Shown here: positions 13,781-16,800 of the stretch, one piece after another
Numbering within the stretch: the stretch's first letter is position 1
Layout: every line of letters starts with the position of its first letter
NCBI GenBank assembly: GCA_023414975.1
Contig: JAEZMI010000161.1
Location: forward strand, 1 to 16,800
DNA length: 16,800 nt
Direction of reading: 5' to 3'
From: Pseudomonadota bacterium
Lineage (GTDB): Bacteria > Pseudomonadota > Alphaproteobacteria > Rhizobiales > Xanthobacteraceae
Made by a program: the position numbers and the translations under genes
Notes under the pieces: generated by a model
Told to the model about the DNA's origin: nothing
Database searches by the model: none
What the model saw: the letters and a program-made list of their open reading frames with translations, nothing else

Positions 13781-15436
13781 ATGACGGCGACCGCTCAGGT
13801 CGAAGATGTTGCAGCCGAACTGCGCGAGCTGGCGGAGACCGCCGGCGCCTGGCCGTTCGAGGAAGCCCGCAAGATCGTCGAGCGCCTGAAGCGGAAACCC
13901 AAAGCCGAAGTCCTGTTCGAGACCGGTTACGGCCCTTCCGGGCTGCCGCATATCGGCACCTTCGGCGAGGTGGCGCGCACGACCATGGTGCGTCACGCCT
14001 TCCGCGTGCTGACCGAGGACAGGATCCCGACGCGTCTTTTGTGCTTCTCCGACGACATGGACGGGATGCGCAAGATTCCCGAGAACGTGCCGGACCCGGC
14101 CGCGCTGAAGCCCTATCTCCAGATGCCGCTCACCAAGGTGCCGAACCCGTTCGGCGGCGGCTATGAGAGCTTCGGCCACCACAACAACGCGATGCTGCGG
14201 CGCTTCCTCGACACGTTCGGCTTCGATTACGAGTTCGCCAGCGCCACCGACTATTATTTCTCCGGCAAGCTCGACCCGATCCTGCTGAAGGCGGCCGAGA
14301 AGTACGACGCCATCATGGACGTGATGCTGCCGACGCTGGGCGAGGAGCGGCAGGCGACCTATTCGCCGTTCCTGCCGATCTCGCCGACCTCCGGCCGCGT
14401 GCTCTATGTGCCGCTGAAGAACGTCGACGCGAAGGCCGGCACCATCACCTTCACCGACGAGGACGGGGTGGAGAAGACCATTCCCGTCACCGGCGGCCAT
14501 GTGAAGCTGCAGTGGAAGCCGGATTTCGGCGCCCGCTGGGCGGCGCTGGACGTCGATTTCGAGATGTTCGGCAAGGACCACCAGACAAACGCGCCGATCT
14601 ATGACGCGATCTGCAACATCCTCGGCGGCGTCGCGCCCGAGCACTTCGTCTATGAGCTGTTCCTCGATGAGAACGGCCAGAAGATTTCGAAGTCCAAGGG
14701 TAACGGCCTGACCATCGACGAGTGGCTGACCTATGCGAGCCCGGAGAGCCTGGCGCTGTACATGTTCCAGTCGCCGCGCTCGGCCAAGAAGCTGCATTTC
14801 GACGTGATCCCCAAGGCGGTGGACGAGTATTTCAACTTCCTCGCCCGCTACCCGCAGCAGGACTGGAAGAACCGGCTCGGCAACCCGGTTTGGCATATCC
14901 ATTCCGGCAATCCGCCGGTGGAGGAACTGCCGCTCACCTTCGGGCTGATGCTCAAGCTCGCTTCCGCCGCCAACGCCGAGGACAAGGCGGTGCTGTGGCG
15001 CTTCATCGAGCGCTACGCGCCGGGCACCTCGCCGCAGTCCCACCCGACTGTCGACCAGCTCGCCGGCTATGCCGTGCGCTACTTCGTCGACCGGGTGAAG
15101 CCGCGCCGCGCCTACCGCCTGCCAGACGAGGTGGAGGCGAAGGCGCTCGCCGCGCTCGACGCCGCGCTGGCGCAGGTGGATGGCGATGACCGCGAGGCGA
15201 TCCAGAACGCGGTGCTCGATGTCGGCCGCGCCGAGCCGCGCTACCAGGACCACAAGCGCAAGAGCCCGACCGGCGGGCCGGGTGTCTCCTTCGCCTGGTT
15301 CAGCGCGCTCTATGAGCTGCTGCTGGGCGAAAAGGAGGGGCCGCGCTTCGGCTCCTTCGTCGCCGCCTATGGCATCCCGGAGACGCGCGCGCTGATCGCC
15401 CGCGCGCTCGCCGGCGAGCTTGCCAAAAGCGCCTGA
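13781..15436 (+). CDS. lysK: Lysyl-tRNA synthetase, class I (archaeal type)
   Basis: The 551-residue protein is a class I synthetase, not the class II LysS of most bacteria. The Rossmann-fold signatures are GLPHIGTFGE (54-63, HIGH motif as H57-I-G-T60) and KISKSKGNG (301-309, KMSKS motif). ETGYGPSGLPH, CFSDDMDGMRKIP, FGKDHQTNAPIYD and YELFLDENGQ are family blocks of class I LysRS, followed by an alpha-helical anticodon-binding region. It charges tRNA-Lys with lysine in the cytoplasm. Class I LysRS occurs in archaea, spirochaetes and alphaproteobacteria, which supports the taxonomic guess. AGGAGG lies seven bases before ATG 13781. The gene stands alone, 111 bp after the solute-binding protein gene, and its stop codon lies in a direct repeat. 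Confidence 0.97.
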   Translation: MTATAQVEDVAAELRELAETAGAWPFEEARKIVERLKRKPKAEVLFETGYGPSGLPHIGTFGEVARTTMVRHAFRVLTEDRIPTRLLCFSDDMDGMRKIPENVPDPAALKPYLQMPLTKVPNPFGGGYESFGHHNNAMLRRFLDTFGFDYEFASATDYYFSGKLDPILLKAAEKYDAIMDVMLPTLGEERQATYSPFLPISPTSGRVLYVPLKNVDAKAGTITFTDEDGVEKTIPVTGGHVKLQWKPDFGARWAALDVDFEMFGKDHQTNAPIYDAICNILGGVAPEHFVYELFLDENGQKISKSKGNGLTIDEWLTYASPESLALYMFQSPRSAKKLHFDVIPKAVDEYFNFLARYPQQDWKNRLGNPVWHIHSGNPPVEELPLTFGLMLKLASAANAEDKAVLWRFIERYAPGTSPQSHPTVDQLAGYAVRYFVDRVKPRRAYRLPDEVEAKALAALDAALAQVDGDDREAIQNAVLDVGRAEPRYQDHKRKSPTGGPGVSFAWFSALYELLLGEKEGPRFGSFVAAYGIPETRALIARALAGELAKSA

Positions 15437-15459
15437 TTACGCGTCTGGCGCCTGATACG
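15429..15459 (+). repeat. Direct repeat duplicating the lysK stop codon region
   Basis: GCGCCTGATTACG at 15429-15441 includes the lysK TGA (15434-15436). GCGCCTGATACG at 15448-15459 repeats it with one base deleted, placing a second TGA at 15453-15455 in another frame. The period is 19. Confidence 0.75.
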
Positions 15460-15489
15460 GCCCGTCCGCCCGACGACCCACAAGACCCG

Positions 15490-15517
15490 CGGCGCGTCCT
15501 TCAACGAGGGCGCGCCG
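15490..15517. terminator. Strong GC hairpin between convergent lysK and GMC oxidoreductase genes
   Basis: CGGCGCGTCCT (15490-15500) pairs over 11 positions (one G-T) with AGGGCGCGCCG (15507-15517) around a six-base loop. It sits 54 bp after the lysK stop and 8 bp after the GMC gene's stop codon on the other strand, the expected place for a shared bidirectional terminator. Neither side has a clear T-run, so it may act with Rho or only protect the 3' ends. Confidence 0.6.
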
Positions 15518-15524
15518 TTGCCGT

Positions 15525-16800
15525 TCAGGCGGGGCGGAAATCCGCCGCGAAGGTCTCGGCGATGGCCAGGATGGCGGCGTGGACCGGGCCGGAGGTGATG
15601 GCCGGGATCACCGAGGCGTCGACGATGTGAAGCCCCTCGAAGCCGCGCAGCTTGAGATTGGCGTCCACCACGCTCGCCTCATCCGCCCCCATGCGGCAGG
15701 TGCCGACCGGGTGGTGATGAGTGATGACGGCGCGGGCGAGGAAGGCGTCGATCTCGGCCGCGCCGCGCACATCGAGGCCCGGATAGATCTCCTCCGCCCG
15801 CCAGTCGTCCAAGGCGGCGGAATGGCCGATCGCGCGGGCGAGTTCCAGCGCCCGCCGGGCGAGGCGCCGGTCATGCTCCGTGGAAAGATAGGCGGGGTCG
15901 ATGAAGGGCGCGTCGTCCAGATCCGGCCCGGTGACGGTGAGCCGGCCCCGGCTGGTCGGGTGGGTGACGCCGGAGAGGAGCGTATAGGCCGAGCCATAGG
16001 CGGGCGCCTCGAACCACTCCGAGACGGTCGTCGCGGCCACGCAGGCGAGTACGACATCGGGCGGGCCCTCCGCGCGCGTCGGGTCGTCCGCGTTCAGATA
16101 CATCAGCGATTCCGAATGCTGGAGCTTCGAGGGCGGCACGGGTTTCCTGGCGCGGTAGACATTGCCGGCGGTGAGCAGATGGTCGTGCAGATTGCCGCCG
16201 ACCGCCGACCTCTCCGCCACGCAGGCGATGCCCGCCGCCTTCAGGTCGACCGCCGGGCCGATGCCGGAGCGCATGAGCAGCAGCGGCGAGGCGACCGCGC
16301 CCGCCGCGAGCAGGATCGTGCCGGCGGAGACGATTTTCCGCGCGCCGCCCATTTCCGCCTCGACGCCGGTGATGCGCGTGCCGGTCAGCACCAGCCGGTG
16401 GACCCGCACGCCGGTGATGAGGGTGAGGTTGGGCCGGTCGAGCACCGGCACGAGATAGGCGTCCGCCGCGCTCACCCTCCTGCCGTCGCGAAGGGTGAGG
16501 GAGTTGGGCGCGACGCCGTTGAGCGGGCCGGCATTGTGCTCGCCGATCTCCGGCACGCCGCACGCCACGCCGGCCGCCATATAGGCGCGCACCACCGGGC
16601 TCAGTTCCTCATCGGGCAGGTAGACGGGAAGCGGGCCGTCGGCACCATGGGAGGGATCGACGCCATGGGAGGCATCGACGCCATGGGACGGATCGGCGCC
16701 GCGCGCGAACGACTCGCTGCGGCGGAAGCCCGGCAGCAGGCCGGCATGGGACCAGCGGGCATCCCCCGTCGCCGCCGCCCATGCCGCGAAATCATCCGCA
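15525..16800 (-). CDS. GMC-family FAD oxidoreductase (choline/alcohol dehydrogenase-like), N-terminus beyond window
   Basis: The frame is open to the right edge, giving 424 visible C-terminal residues; the missing N-terminus should hold the FAD-binding GxGxxG. Visible family blocks are LLPGFRRSES, HGADGPLPV (near 16640), AGTILLAAGAVASPLLLMRSGIGP (GMC signature 2, about 16255-16330), GGNLHDHL and the C-terminal HHHPVGTCRMG with IVDASVIPAITSG. The catalytic histidine lies in HHHPVG. In the last motif, where SGNTNAP is usual, this protein has SGPVHAA, so the second catalytic residue is histidine, as in glucose and aryl-alcohol oxidases, instead of asparagine. GMC enzymes oxidise alcohols with FAD; the substrate here is unknown. 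A GTG at 16595 is not the start, because conserved family sequence continues upstream. A repeat expands the HGADGPL loop. Confidence 0.92.
   Translation of the reverse strand, partial: ADDFAAWAAATGDARWSHAGLLPGFRRSESFARGADPSHGVDASHGVDPSHGADGPLPVYLPDEELSPVVRAYMAAGVACGVPEIGEHNAGPLNGVAPNSLTLRDGRRVSAADAYLVPVLDRPNLTLITGVRVHRLVLTGTRITGVEAEMGGARKIVSAGTILLAAGAVASPLLLMRSGIGPAVDLKAAGIACVAERSAVGGNLHDHLLTAGNVYRARKPVPPSKLQHSESLMYLNADDPTRAEGPPDVVLACVAATTVSEWFEAPAYGSAYTLLSGVTHPTSRGRLTVTGPDLDDAPFIDPAYLSTEHDRRLARRALELARAIGHSAALDDWRAEEIYPGLDVRGAAEIDAFLARAVITHHHPVGTCRMGADEASVVDANLKLRGFEGLHIVDASVIPAITSGPVHAAILAIAETFAADFRPA
16645..16698 (-). repeat. 18-bp tandem repeat, three copies, in frame within the GMC oxidoreductase
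   Basis: Three adjacent 18-bp units (16645-16662, 16663-16680, 16681-16698) each begin CCATGGGA on the plus strand. They encode D-P-S-H-G-V, D-A-S-H-G-V and D-P-S-H-G-A just before D-G-P-L. GMC proteins normally have one H-G-x-D-G-P-L in this loop, so two extra hexapeptides appear to be inserted. Confidence 0.88.

Noticed and set aside
13688..15253. A 521-codon minus-strand frame opposite lysK.
   Set aside because: It lies entirely antisense to the class I synthetase and shows no family features. The same reasoning applies to the long frames opposite the GGDEF/EAL gene (7542-9194), the dehydrogenase (6490-8112) and the glycosyltransferase (11084-12247).
15525..16595. GTG at 16595 as the start of the GMC oxidoreductase.
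   Set aside because: The frame and conserved GMC sequence continue upstream to the window edge, so the gene is simply cut by the window.
1..16800. Mobile elements, CRISPR arrays, tRNA or rRNA genes.
   Set aside because: I saw no transposase or integrase motifs, regularly spaced repeats, CCA-type cloverleaf or rRNA signature.

Overview
The window is GC-rich, densely coding bacterial DNA with short intergenic gaps. It carries a class I (archaeal-type) lysyl-tRNA synthetase, an SCO/SenC copper protein, a HutD-like protein and a LysR-controlled oxidative catabolic cluster. Together these suggest an alphaproteobacterium, probably of the Hyphomicrobiales (for example a Xanthobacteraceae-like soil organism). 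That placement is inferred from gene content and composition; no 16S or other marker is present. I see no rRNA, tRNA, CRISPR array, insertion sequence or phage gene.

Left part (1-5630): a compact minus-strand cluster reads, in transcription order, HpaB-type FADH2-dependent monooxygenase, flavin reductase, ArgE-like M20 amidohydrolase, RidA enamine/imine deaminase, DUF1028 protein, and a GlcG/HbpS-like protein cut by the left edge. A LysR regulator is transcribed divergently across an unusually AT-rich 81-bp gap. The order suggests a pathway in which a ring, probably nitrogen-containing, is hydroxylated by the two-component monooxygenase, after which amide and imine products are hydrolysed. 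The substrate is not known to me, and this is the best candidate in the window for an undescribed pathway.

Middle (5631-10752): a HutD-family protein preceded by a perfect 10-bp inverted repeat, a GhrA-type D-2-hydroxyacid dehydrogenase, and a convergent PAS-PAS-GGDEF-EAL protein with apparently intact cyclase, I-site and phosphodiesterase motifs. A 355-bp non-coding stretch follows with a tandem repeat and two dyads. Then come a 40-codon single-span membrane protein gene and the SCO-type copper chaperone, probably one transcription unit.

Right part (10703-16800): a membrane GT2 glycosyltransferase with an N-terminal MshEN-like region, whose 3' end overlaps the SCO gene by 50 bp tail to tail. 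Divergent from it are an orphan extracellular solute-binding protein (TTG start) and class I lysyl-tRNA synthetase. After a strong hairpin comes a GMC oxidoreductase on the minus strand, cut by the right edge, with an in-frame 18-bp x 3 repeat. Short tandem duplications recur at gene boundaries: over the stop codons of the dehydrogenase and lysK, and just before the starts of the solute-binding protein and lysK.
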